Program-made: the position numbers and the translations under genes
Shown: one piece after another, positions 9,003-17,735 of the stretch
Position numbering within the stretch: position 1 is the first letter of the stretch
How the letters are laid out: each line of letters opens with the position of its first letter
IMG/VR virus record: IMGVR_UViG_3300032069_000031
Span: 1 to 35,482 of that record
Length of the DNA stretch: 35,482 nucleotides
Reading direction: 5' to 3' (one strand)
DNA from: a virus
Notes under the pieces: model-generated
What the model was told of the DNA's origin: nothing
Database searches by the model: none
What the model saw: the letters and a program-made list of their open reading frames with translations, nothing else

Positions 9003-12000
9003 TTTTAATGTTGAAACCGCAGTTGCAACTGAAGAAAAAGACGGTAAGCCTCTTATCATGGCCGAAGCGTCTTTTAATGTGGATAATGCTATTGTCACCC
9101 CTCCACGTCCTACAGGAATTTATGACCCTAAAGGTGGTTCATCTTTAGGCGAAGCACCTCCCCGATTATCATTAAGAGCGCCTAGGCCTACCACGATAAG
9201 GGGCGAAGGCGTGTCTACGACTATACCGTCTTTTGTCCAAGGTGAACGCCCAGGCTTTGCTATGGCCGAAGGGCATATAAAAACCCCTGATACTTTGCGT
9301 ATAGGGCAAATGGAGCAACCATCTAATGCGCAGTTTATATCTGGTCTAGTTGATATTGGCATGACAGCGGCTATTGCATATAGCGGGGTAGGTGCTGTTA
9401 TGGGTCTTGCTGGCGGTGGCGCTACGGCTCTCGCGGCCGGTAAAACTCTTGCAGGAATGGGCGCTGGTATAGGTGCATTTAGTTACGCCGATCAAGTGGC
9501 TCGTCCTCATCTAACGGAATTTATAGGAAAGTATCTTGGTAATGATACCGCGCCGGCAAGAGATACCGCTGACCTAATGGCTACACTGGTAGAGCTGGGT
9601 GTTGGTGGTGCGGCTTTTGGTGCAGTGGGTAAGATGATAACGCCTTTTAAGACTGCTGATTTTGCAAGGGCGCATGAGGCTTTACAGAAAATGGGCGCAC
9701 CTCGTCAAGTGACTTTTCACCCTAATGAGGTCAAAGCGATATTGGGAGAGGTTGAGAAACCTCCGTTACCGTCCGTTACTTTACATCCTGACATGGTTAA
9801 GCAAGCCAATGAAGGCACTATCACCCCAGAGATTAAAAAGTCGGTTGATGATATTATCTTGCAGGGCGGTGGTGAGCTGATGAAAACAAGAAGCGTTATC
9901 GCAGGGTCAAAAGAGTTTGATACTAAAGCAATGGTATATTGGAATGACCCTAAGAGCGGTTCAACACTTGCTACTACTATTGACAATCTAACACCCGAAT
10001 ACGTAAGACAAAAGATTGAAGGAAAACAAGGGGAGTTTAAAGAGCCTCCGATTATAACCAGAGAGCAAACGCAAAAGATGTTCGGCTTTAGTCATTCCGA
10101 AGAAATGACCCCAGAGTTTACGGCAGTAGTTAAAACCCCAGAGGGTAAGGTCGCTACAGGTGCAAGCCATGAGGAAGCCTTAAACAAGTTAGGAATGACT
10201 AAGGGGGAAACTGATCCCCTCATCGAAGAAGCGAAGAAGTATAAAAGCGCGGAGGAGTTTGTAAAAAATATTTCTCCTAAGTCTAAATACTCTAATGAAG
10301 GTTTTTATCAACACATTCTTTTAAGAGCAGATAGCGACATCCAAGGGTTGCTCGATAAAGGGTTTAAAAAAGGCATTGGGCCAAATGCTGTTGCCTCTTG
10401 GAGGGGAGAACCTTCTGACGCGGTACAAAGAAAGTATCAGCCTAAAAAAGGACAGACCGTAATACTTATCCCAGAAGAATATATTAAAGATACTGCTAAC
10501 GGCCCGCAAGTGAAGGAAGGATATATCCCCTCTAAAGAGGATGTTGTTACCATTCAAAAAGATGGTGAATCGCCCCTTGAGGCTAGACAAAGGCAACTCA
10601 CCGACATTTGGAATAAGGCGCATGAAGGAGAAATTTTAAAACCCGCCGTTGAAGGTAAAGACTTCCAAGCCGGTTTCTGGCGTAAGGCACAATTAACTTT
10701 GCCTGGCATGGGTGAAAAACCTTCCGTGTTAACCCCAGAAGAACGCGAGGACTTTATCAAGACATTGAATATATCTACCGATAAAAGAAAAGCTTTATCT
10801 TTAGGCAAGCATCATCTTGGTGCTACCAATCAACAACTTGCGGAGTTGATGAAGAAACCTTATTGGAATAAGATCAGCGATGTTCTTAAAAACCCTCCAC
10901 CGCCACCAGAGATTGACCCAGCAACAGGATTACCTAAAGAGCCTAATAAATATGTGCTGGACAGGCCTGTAGAGTTTTCCTTTGGCAAGAATGATAAGGC
11001 TACAAGCGAAGGCATGAGAAAAGAGTTTAGCGGCCTTATTAACGAGCAAACTGTTAGAGGTAACTTATTGCGTGAGGATATGCAGAAAAAGTTATCTGAT
11101 AAGTTTAAGGTTAAAGAAAAAGCACACCTCCAAGATTTAGGGTCAAGACTATATATTGATCTTGGCGGCAACATGGAAAGGCTTAACGAGTTATTGCTTG
11201 AGGCTAACGATAAGGCTAATTTTCCTACCGTAGCCGCGCATAAAGCCGAGATTAAAGAAGCCTTTAAGCTATCGCCAAAGGCCTTAGACAATGTTAAGGA
11301 AGCGGGTATCTATTATAAAGAAGCCGGAGAGGTTGCTAAAAAGAATGGGGTTATAAAAGAAGTATTAGAAAACTACGCCAATCGTATCTATAAGCCAGAG
11401 CCGCCTCAAGATTTTGTAAAAACCGAGGCCGTTAAACAAGGCGGGATTAAGAGGTCAACGGGTCATGCTAAACATAGGGTATTTAAGGACGTTGGCGAAG
11501 CATGGGAAAATGGTAAAGATACCGTTGACGCTGGTCTATCTGATCTCGTAGCAATCCATAATGAAGAATTAGCACGGGTCAATGTATCTCGTAAGTTTTT
11601 AGAAACCATGTCAGAAAAGGGTTTAGGCGCATGGCACAAGAAAAACAATATCCCTGACGGCTGGGCGCAAGTCGGTCAAATGGAAAAAGAGTTTCCTGTC
11701 AAAGACAAAGACGGTAATCCAGTATTGGGCGAGGACGGTAATCAGTTAACTGCCCGAAGTATATTCACAGCCCCTAAAGGAATAGCGGAAGGTTTACGAG
11801 CAATTACCGAGCCTAACTTTGTTAAGATGATGACCGAGTTAAGTAAATTTCAAAAGTATCAAGGTGCTGTCAAAATGGGTAAGCTCTCATTGTCTTTTTT
11901 TCATCATCTTTCTTTAACGGCTCAAATGATTTATGAAGGGGGAGTTAGGACTTTAACGACTGATACTTTACGCATGAATAAAATTTTAGGCAGCGCGGCA

Positions 12001-13359
12001 TTTAAAGAATTAGAGTTAGACGCAACTCGCAATTTAATGATGACGGCTAAGATTGAAGAAAACCAAGACGTATTGCGTAAACTGGTGCAAACAGACGATC
12101 AAGACTTTTTCTCTAAGTTATCGCGTTTGCCCGTATTAAAAGAGATTGGCGGCGTAGCGGAAAAAAATACCCGTTTCCTTTTTGGTAAATTACAGCGTTT
12201 TTATAAAGTATCTGATTATGGCCATACTTTAACTGGTTGGTATGCTAAACACCCCGAAGCGTCCTTAGATGAAATTAAGTTAGCCAAGCAAGCTATCGCA
12301 ACCCATATAAATAATGTCTATGGTGGCCTTAATTGGCAGGCAATGGGGATGACGCGGACAAACCTTTCTTTACTTAGGAATGTTATCCTTGCGCCAGATT
12401 GGACGATTGCCAACTACGAGCTTTTAAAATCGGCTTTTGCCGCAGATACTAAAGGCGCGTTATCTCGTAAGCATATCATTACGGCCATTGTGGGTGGAAT
12501 GATTGCCACAGAGTTAATCAACAAACAATTGACTGGACATTTCACCGATGAGAATAAGCCCGGTCATCAATTAGAAATACAGATAGCCCCAGATGTTTAT
12601 ATCTCGTTGTTACGCGGTGGCGTTGGGGATATTTCCAAGCTGGGATCAATGTTGGTTGAAAGCGGTGTGCCAGGGTTAGCAAGGTTCGCACAAGGGAAAC
12701 TTTCACCTGTAGCCGCCACAGCTTCTGGCGTTCTATCTCAAACTAAATATTCTGGTGTTCCAATATCAAAGCGCGGTTCTGGTATGGGTCAAACCACCCT
12801 AGATAATCTTTTGTATATAGCTGGCGGTTTATCCCCTATACCTATTGGCGGCACAGGATTAACTAATTATTTAACTAATGAAAAAGATAAAAGCTTTGTA
12901 GCCGGTGCGGCTGTTGCTGTTGGTCTTGGCCGATATTCTAAAAGTGATGACAAAAGACTTTTACAAGCGGCTAAATCAGAGGCACAGAAAAAGATTTACT
13001 CTTTATATTCTCAAGGCAAAACGGTTGACGCCGAGAAAGAGGCTACTAAATTTAATGAAAAGCAAATTAAAACAATACAGAATATTTCTAAAGAGCATGG
13101 ATTAGATGAAGCGCCAAGCCTTGAAGTAATTGAAAAATATTTTATTACTAATATTGTGCCAAAAGACGTCACGCCTAAAGATACTGACGTTTTCGCACCG
13201 ACTAAAAAATCTACTCGAAAGCAAGACAAGCTTTCTGGTATACATACCTATGTTCCTTATGGATCTAAAGTAGGTAGAAAGAAAATAAGAATATCTGAAA
13301 ACATAAGCCTTGCTAAAGATTTGGAAGAAGCATATCAAAAGGAATTTGAAAACCAATGA
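8995..13359 (+). CDS. Giant internal virion/ejection protein (gp16-like)
   Basis: 1454 residues, the largest product of the window. Residues about 113-165 are Gly/Ala-rich and hydrophobic, and a second hydrophobic stretch lies near 1158 (ITAIVGGMIATELI), consistent with membrane insertion during DNA ejection. Residues about 442-520 (ILLRADSDIQGLLDKGF to KEGYIPSKEDVVTI) look like a separate folded domain of the kind found in large polyvalent phage proteins. I cannot name it. No clear lytic transglycosylase motif is seen, unlike T7 gp16. The start at 8995 overlaps the preceding gene and lacks a ribosome-binding site, so translation is probably coupled. The stop overlaps an ATG at 13356 (ATGA). 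Confidence 0.65.
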   Translation: MDNFNVETAVATEEKDGKPLIMAEASFNVDNAIVTPPRPTGIYDPKGGSSLGEAPPRLSLRAPRPTTIRGEGVSTTIPSFVQGERPGFAMAEGHIKTPDTLRIGQMEQPSNAQFISGLVDIGMTAAIAYSGVGAVMGLAGGGATALAAGKTLAGMGAGIGAFSYADQVARPHLTEFIGKYLGNDTAPARDTADLMATLVELGVGGAAFGAVGKMITPFKTADFARAHEALQKMGAPRQVTFHPNEVKAILGEVEKPPLPSVTLHPDMVKQANEGTITPEIKKSVDDIILQGGGELMKTRSVIAGSKEFDTKAMVYWNDPKSGSTLATTIDNLTPEYVRQKIEGKQGEFKEPPIITREQTQKMFGFSHSEEMTPEFTAVVKTPEGKVATGASHEEALNKLGMTKGETDPLIEEAKKYKSAEEFVKNISPKSKYSNEGFYQHILLRADSDIQGLLDKGFKKGIGPNAVASWRGEPSDAVQRKYQPKKGQTVILIPEEYIKDTANGPQVKEGYIPSKEDVVTIQKDGESPLEARQRQLTDIWNKAHEGEILKPAVEGKDFQAGFWRKAQLTLPGMGEKPSVLTPEEREDFIKTLNISTDKRKALSLGKHHLGATNQQLAELMKKPYWNKISDVLKNPPPPPEIDPATGLPKEPNKYVLDRPVEFSFGKNDKATSEGMRKEFSGLINEQTVRGNLLREDMQKKLSDKFKVKEKAHLQDLGSRLYIDLGGNMERLNELLLEANDKANFPTVAAHKAEIKEAFKLSPKALDNVKEAGIYYKEAGEVAKKNGVIKEVLENYANRIYKPEPPQDFVKTEAVKQGGIKRSTGHAKHRVFKDVGEAWENGKDTVDAGLSDLVAIHNEELARVNVSRKFLETMSEKGLGAWHKKNNIPDGWAQVGQMEKEFPVKDKDGNPVLGEDGNQLTARSIFTAPKGIAEGLRAITEPNFVKMMTELSKFQKYQGAVKMGKLSLSFFHHLSLTAQMIYEGGVRTLTTDTLRMNKILGSAAFKELELDATRNLMMTAKIEENQDVLRKLVQTDDQDFFSKLSRLPVLKEIGGVAEKNTRFLFGKLQRFYKVSDYGHTLTGWYAKHPEASLDEIKLAKQAIATHINNVYGGLNWQAMGMTRTNLSLLRNVILAPDWTIANYELLKSAFAADTKGALSRKHIITAIVGGMIATELINKQLTGHFTDENKPGHQLEIQIAPDVYISLLRGGVGDISKLGSMLVESGVPGLARFAQGKLSPVAATASGVLSQTKYSGVPISKRGSGMGQTTLDNLLYIAGGLSPIPIGGTGLTNYLTNEKDKSFVAGAAVAVGLGRYSKSDDKRLLQAAKSEAQKKIYSLYSQGKTVDAEKEATKFNEKQIKTIQNISKEHGLDEAPSLEVIEKYFITNIVPKDVTPKDTDVFAPTKKSTRKQDKLSGIHTYVPYGSKVGRKKIRISENISLAKDLEEAYQKEFENQ

Positions 13360-13370
13360 CGTATTTAGTT
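13356..13370 (+). repeat. Relic start of the ATP-grasp gene (left copy)
   Basis: ATGACGTAT followed by codons giving M-T-Y-L-V, overlapping the preceding stop as ATGA. The same five codons, differing only at synonymous bases in codons 4 and 5, recur at 13829-13843 as the start of the ATP-grasp gene. This marks the left edge of a 473-bp insertion carrying the HNH gene. Confidence 0.6.
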
Positions 13371-13793
13371 TTTCCTGCCGGCGTATATTTTTTTATAATG
13401 ATATTTTGTATGTTCGCTTCTTGTCATTATTTTAAGATTTTCTATTCGGTTATCAATTTTATTACCGTTGACATGGTGTACTATTTCAAAAGATTTTATC
13501 TTTCGGCCGATATGTTTTTCCATTATTTGTTTATGCAAATAAATCTTTTTTTTGCCAAAGCATATATACCCGTTTTGAAGCCAGCCTCCTTTCCAACGAG
13601 GGTGTTTATTCCCTTGAAAATCTGGCCTTGTTTTGCCGTCCCATGGACGATGTTTAGGGGGAATATGGTTAGTAAGGTTTTTAATTCTTATTTCAGTATA
13701 ATATTTCAAAGAACAATGGAGGCAACAAAATTTTTGGGGTTTTTTATTTTTAGTAAATTTCTTTTTACAATTCAAACAAAATGGTTTGTTCAT
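13365..13793 (-). CDS. Free-standing HNH homing endonuclease
   Basis: 142 residues, the only leftward gene among the rightward late genes. An N-terminal zinc finger (CLNC at 6-9 and CCLHC at 23-27) is followed by the HNH core near residues 104-130: EIVHHVNGNKIDNRIENL, then MTRSEHTKYH. These enzymes cut DNA and spread their own gene. It is visibly more AT-rich than its neighbours, a sign of recent transfer. It sits in a 473-bp insert at the start of the ATP-grasp gene. There is no clear ribosome-binding site. A 7-bp inverted repeat, agtatat/atatact at 13800-13816, lies just upstream of its start. Confidence 0.85.
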   Translation of the reverse strand: MNKPFCLNCKKKFTKNKKPQKFCCLHCSLKYYTEIRIKNLTNHIPPKHRPWDGKTRPDFQGNKHPRWKGGWLQNGYICFGKKKIYLHKQIMEKHIGRKIKSFEIVHHVNGNKIDNRIENLKIMTRSEHTKYHYKKIYAGRKN

Positions 13794-13828
13794 AGAATAA
13801 GTATATCAAATATACTGGTGGTGTCAGT

Positions 13829-15061
13829 ATGACGTATCTTGTAATGTGCTGCGGGTTATACACATCTTTGGCCTCGGCTTTATCCGACAACGGTAAAAAC
13901 CGCGTCTTGTATTACACGCCCTACGGATCCAAATATCCCAAGTATGAGGAGTTTGCTCCGGGCGACCACTTCGAGTTTTTAGAGAAAGTTAAATACCCTT
14001 TTGATTTTATAGATCAAGCCGATGTCATTGTCAACTTCGATTGCAGTAACCAGGATATGATTAACTACCTGCGCAAGAAATACCCGGAGAAAAGTATTTT
14101 CGGCAGCGGTCTTGGGGCCAGGATCGAGGACGATAGGATCGCTTTTAAGAAGTGGCTTAACCTTTTAGATTTACCCGTCGTGCCGTATAAGATCGTTAAG
14201 GGCATGACTGCCTTGCGCGAATATCTTAAAAGCAACCCTAAGAAAATTGTTAAGGTTAATATTTTCAGGGGAGATTTTGAAACCCTTAAAGCGGATAGCT
14301 TGGAGGCGGTCGAGCAGGTCTTAAAAGATAGGGAGCCTAAACTTGGCATGATCTCGGAAAGTATAGAGTTTATTGTCGAGGATCAAATAGATAGTAAAGC
14401 GGAAATAGGCTTTGACGGGTTTTTCAATGGCAAAGAGTATATCCCTTTTTCTTGGGGTTTTGAGTGCGCCAAGAATTTATATATCGGTAAAGTGGGCGAG
14501 GCCCCCGATATGCTTATGGAAACGCTTGACGCCTTCCAGCCGTTATATACCAAGATGAATTATCGCGGGTCGCTATCAACCGAGGAATTGGTTACTGCCA
14601 AGGGCAAGCATTTTTTCATAGATCCGTGCAACCGGGTGGCTTTACCACTTGGGGTTTTGTATTCTAAATACATAAATAATTGGGCGCAAGTGGTTTCTGA
14701 AATAGGTTTAGGTAAAGATGTCGAGATAGATTGCGAGCAAAAATATGTCGGCGCCTTCGCGTTATCTTCCCGTAATGCTAGGGAATATTTTACTCGAGTT
14801 GATTTTGAGAAGGGCAAGCGCGACGACTTTCGTTTTATGTTCGGGTGCCAAGATATTAAAGGTAATTATTACGCCGTTAAAGGTGTCGAGGAAATAGTTG
14901 TTGTTACCGCCGGCGGTGAAACCGTGGAAGAGGTTGTCGCACAGCTTAAAGAAAGGGCGCAAAACGTAAGCGCCTTTGGCCTTGAAACCGAAGAAATAAA
15001 TAGTATTGATGATGTCAAAGAAAGGATTGCCCAAGGTAAAGAGGTGGGAATTGAATTTTAA
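13829..15061 (+). CDS. ATP-grasp ligase-like protein (GARS-like fold)
   Basis: 410 residues. Features fit an ATP-grasp enzyme distantly like phosphoribosylamine-glycine ligase: a Rossmann-like N-terminal part (ADVIVNFDCSNQDMINYL), GLGARIEDDRIAFKKWL near residue 90, DLPVVPYKIVKG with a KIVKVNIFRGDFETL strand, then EDQIDSKAEIGFDGFFNG and a late FFIDPCNRVALP that could supply metal-binding residues. Such enzymes join a carboxylate to an amine using ATP. Its position between ejection and fibre genes suggests a peptide-like modification of virion or host molecules; substrate unknown. The start duplicates the first five codons at 13356, and an HNH insert separates the two copies. Confidence 0.68.
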   Translation: MTYLVMCCGLYTSLASALSDNGKNRVLYYTPYGSKYPKYEEFAPGDHFEFLEKVKYPFDFIDQADVIVNFDCSNQDMINYLRKKYPEKSIFGSGLGARIEDDRIAFKKWLNLLDLPVVPYKIVKGMTALREYLKSNPKKIVKVNIFRGDFETLKADSLEAVEQVLKDREPKLGMISESIEFIVEDQIDSKAEIGFDGFFNGKEYIPFSWGFECAKNLYIGKVGEAPDMLMETLDAFQPLYTKMNYRGSLSTEELVTAKGKHFFIDPCNRVALPLGVLYSKYINNWAQVVSEIGLGKDVEIDCEQKYVGAFALSSRNAREYFTRVDFEKGKRDDFRFMFGCQDIKGNYYAVKGVEEIVVVTAGGETVEEVVAQLKERAQNVSAFGLETEEINSIDDVKERIAQGKEVGIEF

Positions 15062-15065
15062 TTGT

Positions 15066-15092
15066 TTGACTTTTGTAATTTCGTTATATAAT
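15066..15092 (+). promoter_or_regulatory. Likely sigma-70 promoter before the fibre genes
   Basis: TTGACT (15066-15071) and TATAAT (15087-15092) are separated by 15 nt; using TAATAA two bases later gives 17 nt. Downstream, GTGCTT/AAGCAC at 15116-15128 forms a tight hairpin enclosed by AAACC/GGTTT, which partly buries the AGGAGG ribosome-binding site of the next gene. Confidence 0.55.
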
Positions 15093-15142
15093 AAAAATAT
15101 AGGTCGTTTAAAACCGTGCTTTAAGCACAGGAGGTTTACCGT

Positions 15143-15937
15143 ATGAAAAAGTATTTCAACAAAATCAATGTAACCCTGATCTTCTCCCTTTTGGCAATAT
15201 GCTTTTACGCTACGGCGGCGACCATAACCCGCACATCTTATACCAACGCGCCACCGACTTTAATATACGGTAATAACGCAGGCACTCTTACGGAGGTGCA
15301 AGTTGACGCTAACGGCGTTGTCGCTACTGGCGCGACTTTATCCGGCAATGTTACGGCTAACGTAACCTTCCCTACAACCCAGAATGTAAACGGCACAGTA
15401 GCAATAAGTAATTTTCCTGCGACACAACCCGTTAACGGTACGGTAGCGGTCAGTAACTTTCCAGCAACTCAACCCGTTAACGGTACGGTAGCGGTCAGTA
15501 ACTTTCCAGCAACTCAACCCGTTAACGGTACGGTAGCGGTCAGTAACTTTCCAGCAACTCAACCCGTTAACGGTACGGTAGCGGTTTCCTCTTTATCAGG
15601 CCGCATACTTTTAAGTTATTCCAATACCGCTAACATGGCAGCCGCGATCAGCGATACCACAAATTTTTCTAACGCCGTGGATATTTCTTTTATTACGGTT
15701 CACACAACGAAAGCCCTTAACTCAACCGGCGCGGTCAATGTTTACTTGGTGCCGGATAATGCAAACTACACAACGCTATTAGTAACAGGCAACATGAACG
15801 CGGCCAGCGATTTTTACTTTGCTCCACTTGGTGGGGCAAAGCTCGTTTCTGGCAGTCAAATGCGGGTAACATTATCAAATCAAGCCGATAGCGGTAATAC
15901 CGCGTGGTGGACGGTAGGAGGCGAGCAAATACAATAA
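15143..15937 (+). CDS. Repeat-containing fibre-like protein with signal peptide
   Basis: 264 residues. Residues 1-26 look like a signal peptide (KK..., hydrophobic run, then ATA). Residues about 70-150 are near-perfect 15-residue repeats around VNGTVAVSNFPATQP, a motif common in phage tail and fibre proteins. The C-terminal 110 residues look beta-rich and end in TAWWTVGGEQIQ. It has a strong AGGAGG and its own promoter. It is probably a surface-exposed virion fibre or a secreted adhesin-like protein; the signal peptide makes the first reading less simple. Confidence 0.6.
   Translation: MKKYFNKINVTLIFSLLAICFYATAATITRTSYTNAPPTLIYGNNAGTLTEVQVDANGVVATGATLSGNVTANVTFPTTQNVNGTVAISNFPATQPVNGTVAVSNFPATQPVNGTVAVSNFPATQPVNGTVAVSNFPATQPVNGTVAVSSLSGRILLSYSNTANMAAAISDTTNFSNAVDISFITVHTTKALNSTGAVNVYLVPDNANYTTLLVTGNMNAASDFYFAPLGGAKLVSGSQMRVTLSNQADSGNTAWWTVGGEQIQ
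15428..15587 (+). repeat. 45-bp tandem repeats in the fibre gene
   Basis: Three identical 45-bp units at 15428-15472, 15473-15517 and 15518-15562, plus a partial unit to about 15587, each coding for 15 residues. A diverged unit precedes them from about 15383. Identity down to synonymous sites points to recent expansion, and copy number may vary in the population. Confidence 0.95.
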
Positions 15938-16012
15938 GGGATCTTATGAAAAAGCTTATCGGTGGTACAAGTAGGATCGGGCGCCGATACAACTTTAATT
16001 TATGAGTAAACT

Positions 16013-17032
16013 ATGAAAGAAAAAATAATTTCCATTATTACCCTTTTATTTTTTAGCTTTGCGGCTATCGCTGCTAACACTTATTATGTAGCACCGACTG
16101 GAAACGATACAACTGGCAACGGTACTACCGCCAACAGATATGCAACGGTAAGCAAAGGGGTATCGGTTTTAGGCAATGGTGATACCTTAATCGTAGGCGA
16201 CGGTACCTACACGAATGAATATTATGTAACCAATGCTTTAGGTAGCGGCCAAGGATATACTATCCAAGGTGAAAGTGCCGATTATTCTAAGGTCTTGATT
16301 ACTGCTAATTGTGGAAGTTCAAATATCAATTGGCTTGTCTTGCCCGTTATAACAATGAAAGATCTGACTTTAAATTTTGACGGTACTGCGTCAAACCCAA
16401 AGGCCGGGGTTGAAAATTCTATGTTGAAATGGGGTAACGGTTCTGGTACAAGTACATTTGTTAGGGTATTTTTCAATGCTACAAATTGGGAAGGATTTGG
16501 TTATAAAGCAAATGGTTTAGTTAGGGGGAGCTCGGGAGGATCTGCCGCTAATTTTTATAAATGCACTTTTCGTGGTTTTGCTTCCGGTGCATCAGATACT
16601 CAAGCCATTAGATCGTTGGCCGAAACAATAACTATTAACGATAGCATTTTTAAAAATAATACTTATTGCTGGACGCCTTCATCTACACCCACAATTGATT
16701 ATAACGATTACTATAATAACACCAATCAGCCGGCGCCTTCCGCGCACGACATTACAACGGATCCAAATTTTTCAGCGGCTAATTCAGCCGTTCTTAATGC
16801 TGGTAGCCCTTGTATAGATACAGGTGTTACGGTTGCCAATTGGGTTACTACATACACCGGCACGGCTCCCGATATGGGCGCTTACGAGGTGCCGGCAGCA
16901 AGTAGCGGCACAACCCCGCCGGTTAAGACAGGCCCGGTTTCAGTCGGAGGCGTAATAAATTCTATCGCTTCACTTTATATTGGAGGATCCCCGAAAGGAG
17001 CTATAAAACCAGCGAGGACGGGAGGACAATGA
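16013..17032 (+). CDS. Beta-helix tailspike/glycan-degrading candidate with signal peptide
   Basis: 339 residues. A signal peptide-like start (residues 1-21, ending AAIAA) is followed by TYYVAPTGNDTTGNG, ATVSKGVSVLGNGDTLIVGDGTY, the entry strand of DUF1565/pectate-lyase-like right-handed beta-helices, and by DPNFSAANSAVLNAGSPCIDTGV and DMGAYEV, the usual closing segment. The last 40 residues are low-complexity. It is probably a receptor-binding or depolymerising spike; catalytic residues cannot be assigned by eye. No strong ribosome-binding site. The stop overlaps the next ATG (ATGA at 17029). Confidence 0.62.
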   Translation: MKEKIISIITLLFFSFAAIAANTYYVAPTGNDTTGNGTTANRYATVSKGVSVLGNGDTLIVGDGTYTNEYYVTNALGSGQGYTIQGESADYSKVLITANCGSSNINWLVLPVITMKDLTLNFDGTASNPKAGVENSMLKWGNGSGTSTFVRVFFNATNWEGFGYKANGLVRGSSGGSAANFYKCTFRGFASGASDTQAIRSLAETITINDSIFKNNTYCWTPSSTPTIDYNDYYNNTNQPAPSAHDITTDPNFSAANSAVLNAGSPCIDTGVTVANWVTTYTGTAPDMGAYEVPAASSGTTPPVKTGPVSVGGVINSIASLYIGGSPKGAIKPARTGGQ

Positions 17033-17193
17033 GTAATAAAATAGTTACTGTTATTTTTTTATTAGCGTTTATTTCCCTCGGTCTTTGTATTGGTAAACAC
17101 GCAATCAACATTGTTCACAACGAAAAATACAAAATTCATATGCACCCCGACGGGTCAATGACTGTAGAAGATAAAACCAATGCTAAAAGATGA
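17029..17193 (+). CDS. 54-residue single-span membrane protein of the lysis cassette
   Basis: It starts in an ATGA overlap with the spike gene and has a strong GGGAGGACA before the ATG. Residues 4-22 form one membrane span (KIVTVIFLLAFISLGLCIG), followed by a charged tail with YKIHMHPDGSMTVEDK. It overlaps the next gene by 14 nt. It opens a run of membrane genes that ends in a cell-wall hydrolase, so a spanin-like or holin-regulating role is possible. I recognise no family. Confidence 0.6.
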   Translation: MSNKIVTVIFLLAFISLGLCIGKHAINIVHNEKYKIHMHPDGSMTVEDKTNAKR

Positions 17194-17575
17194 GGACGAA
17201 AAAGATATCCTAGTCAGGCTGGCCCGGCTGGAAACTAAAAGCGAAACCCGCTGGGAAAATCATAATCACGACGCCGAACGTCGGCACGGTGAATTGGAGC
17301 AAGCCTTAACACGCATAAATAATATCTTAGCTGGTCTTAATTGCGAATATCATAAATTAAAAATAGAGAGTCTTGAAAAAAATATTGAAGAGGTTAAAAA
17401 GCATTTTGGCGTGATCTGGGGGGCTTTCGGTAGCGTGGTAGTTATGGGTATAATCCTCGGCGTATGGTTTAAAATGGTTATCGCGGCGCCACTGCAAGAG
17501 GCGGCTCAAGATGTTATAAAGGCTTCCAGCTTATCGCGAGTGTTTAGCAATAAGATAGAAGTTGCACATGAATAA
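17180..17575 (+). CDS. Coiled-coil plus membrane-anchor protein (XhlA-like)
   Basis: 131 residues. Residues 1-80 are charged and probably coiled-coil (RLARLETKSETRWENH, then KLKIESLEKNIEEVKKH). One membrane span follows at about 82-106 (WGAFGSVVVMGIILGVWF), then an amphipathic tail. The layout recalls haemolysin XhlA-type lysis accessories. Translation is probably coupled to the overlapping gene before it, and its stop overlaps the holin candidate by 8 nt. Confidence 0.58.
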   Translation: MLKDEDEKDILVRLARLETKSETRWENHNHDAERRHGELEQALTRINNILAGLNCEYHKLKIESLEKNIEEVKKHFGVIWGAFGSVVVMGIILGVWFKMVIAAPLQEAAQDVIKASSLSRVFSNKIEVAHE

Positions 17576-17735
17576 ACTTTTAGGCGGCAGGTATCTCTTA
17601 ACCGTTTGTTGCGGCCTGGTCTTTGTCTATTGTTCACTTAATGGGTTTTTACCGAAAGAGTTTGTTTCGGATATTATTAAATTAGTTTTTATGTTATATT
17701 TTCTTCGCCCTGATCGCAACCAACCTAAGCCATGA
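17568..17735 (+). CDS. Holin candidate
   Basis: 55 residues with two hydrophobic segments, GGRYLLTVCCGLVFVYC and FVSDIIKLVFMLYFL, joined by a short loop and ending in a charged PDRNQPKP tail. Size, two-span layout and the GGRYLLT opening are those of small phage holins, which permeabilise the inner membrane to time lysis. It overlaps its upstream neighbour by 8 nt and shares ATGA with the hydrolase gene downstream. Confidence 0.65.
   Translation: MNKLLGGRYLLTVCCGLVFVYCSLNGFLPKEFVSDIIKLVFMLYFLRPDRNQPKP

Noticed and set aside
8995-13359. ADP-ribosyltransferase-like toxin domain near residues 442-520
   Set aside because: The segment looks like a separate domain, but no catalytic motif could be identified by eye.
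13356-13832. 158-codon rightward frame as a protein gene
   Set aside because: It is the in-register antisense of a clear HNH gene and its peptide is not protein-like; kept only as a possible path for ribosomes.
15946-16005. 19-codon frame after the fibre gene
   Set aside because: It has a fair AAGGG but no protein-like features; another frame over the same bases ends in a fibre-like peptide, so it may be a relic. Too little evidence.
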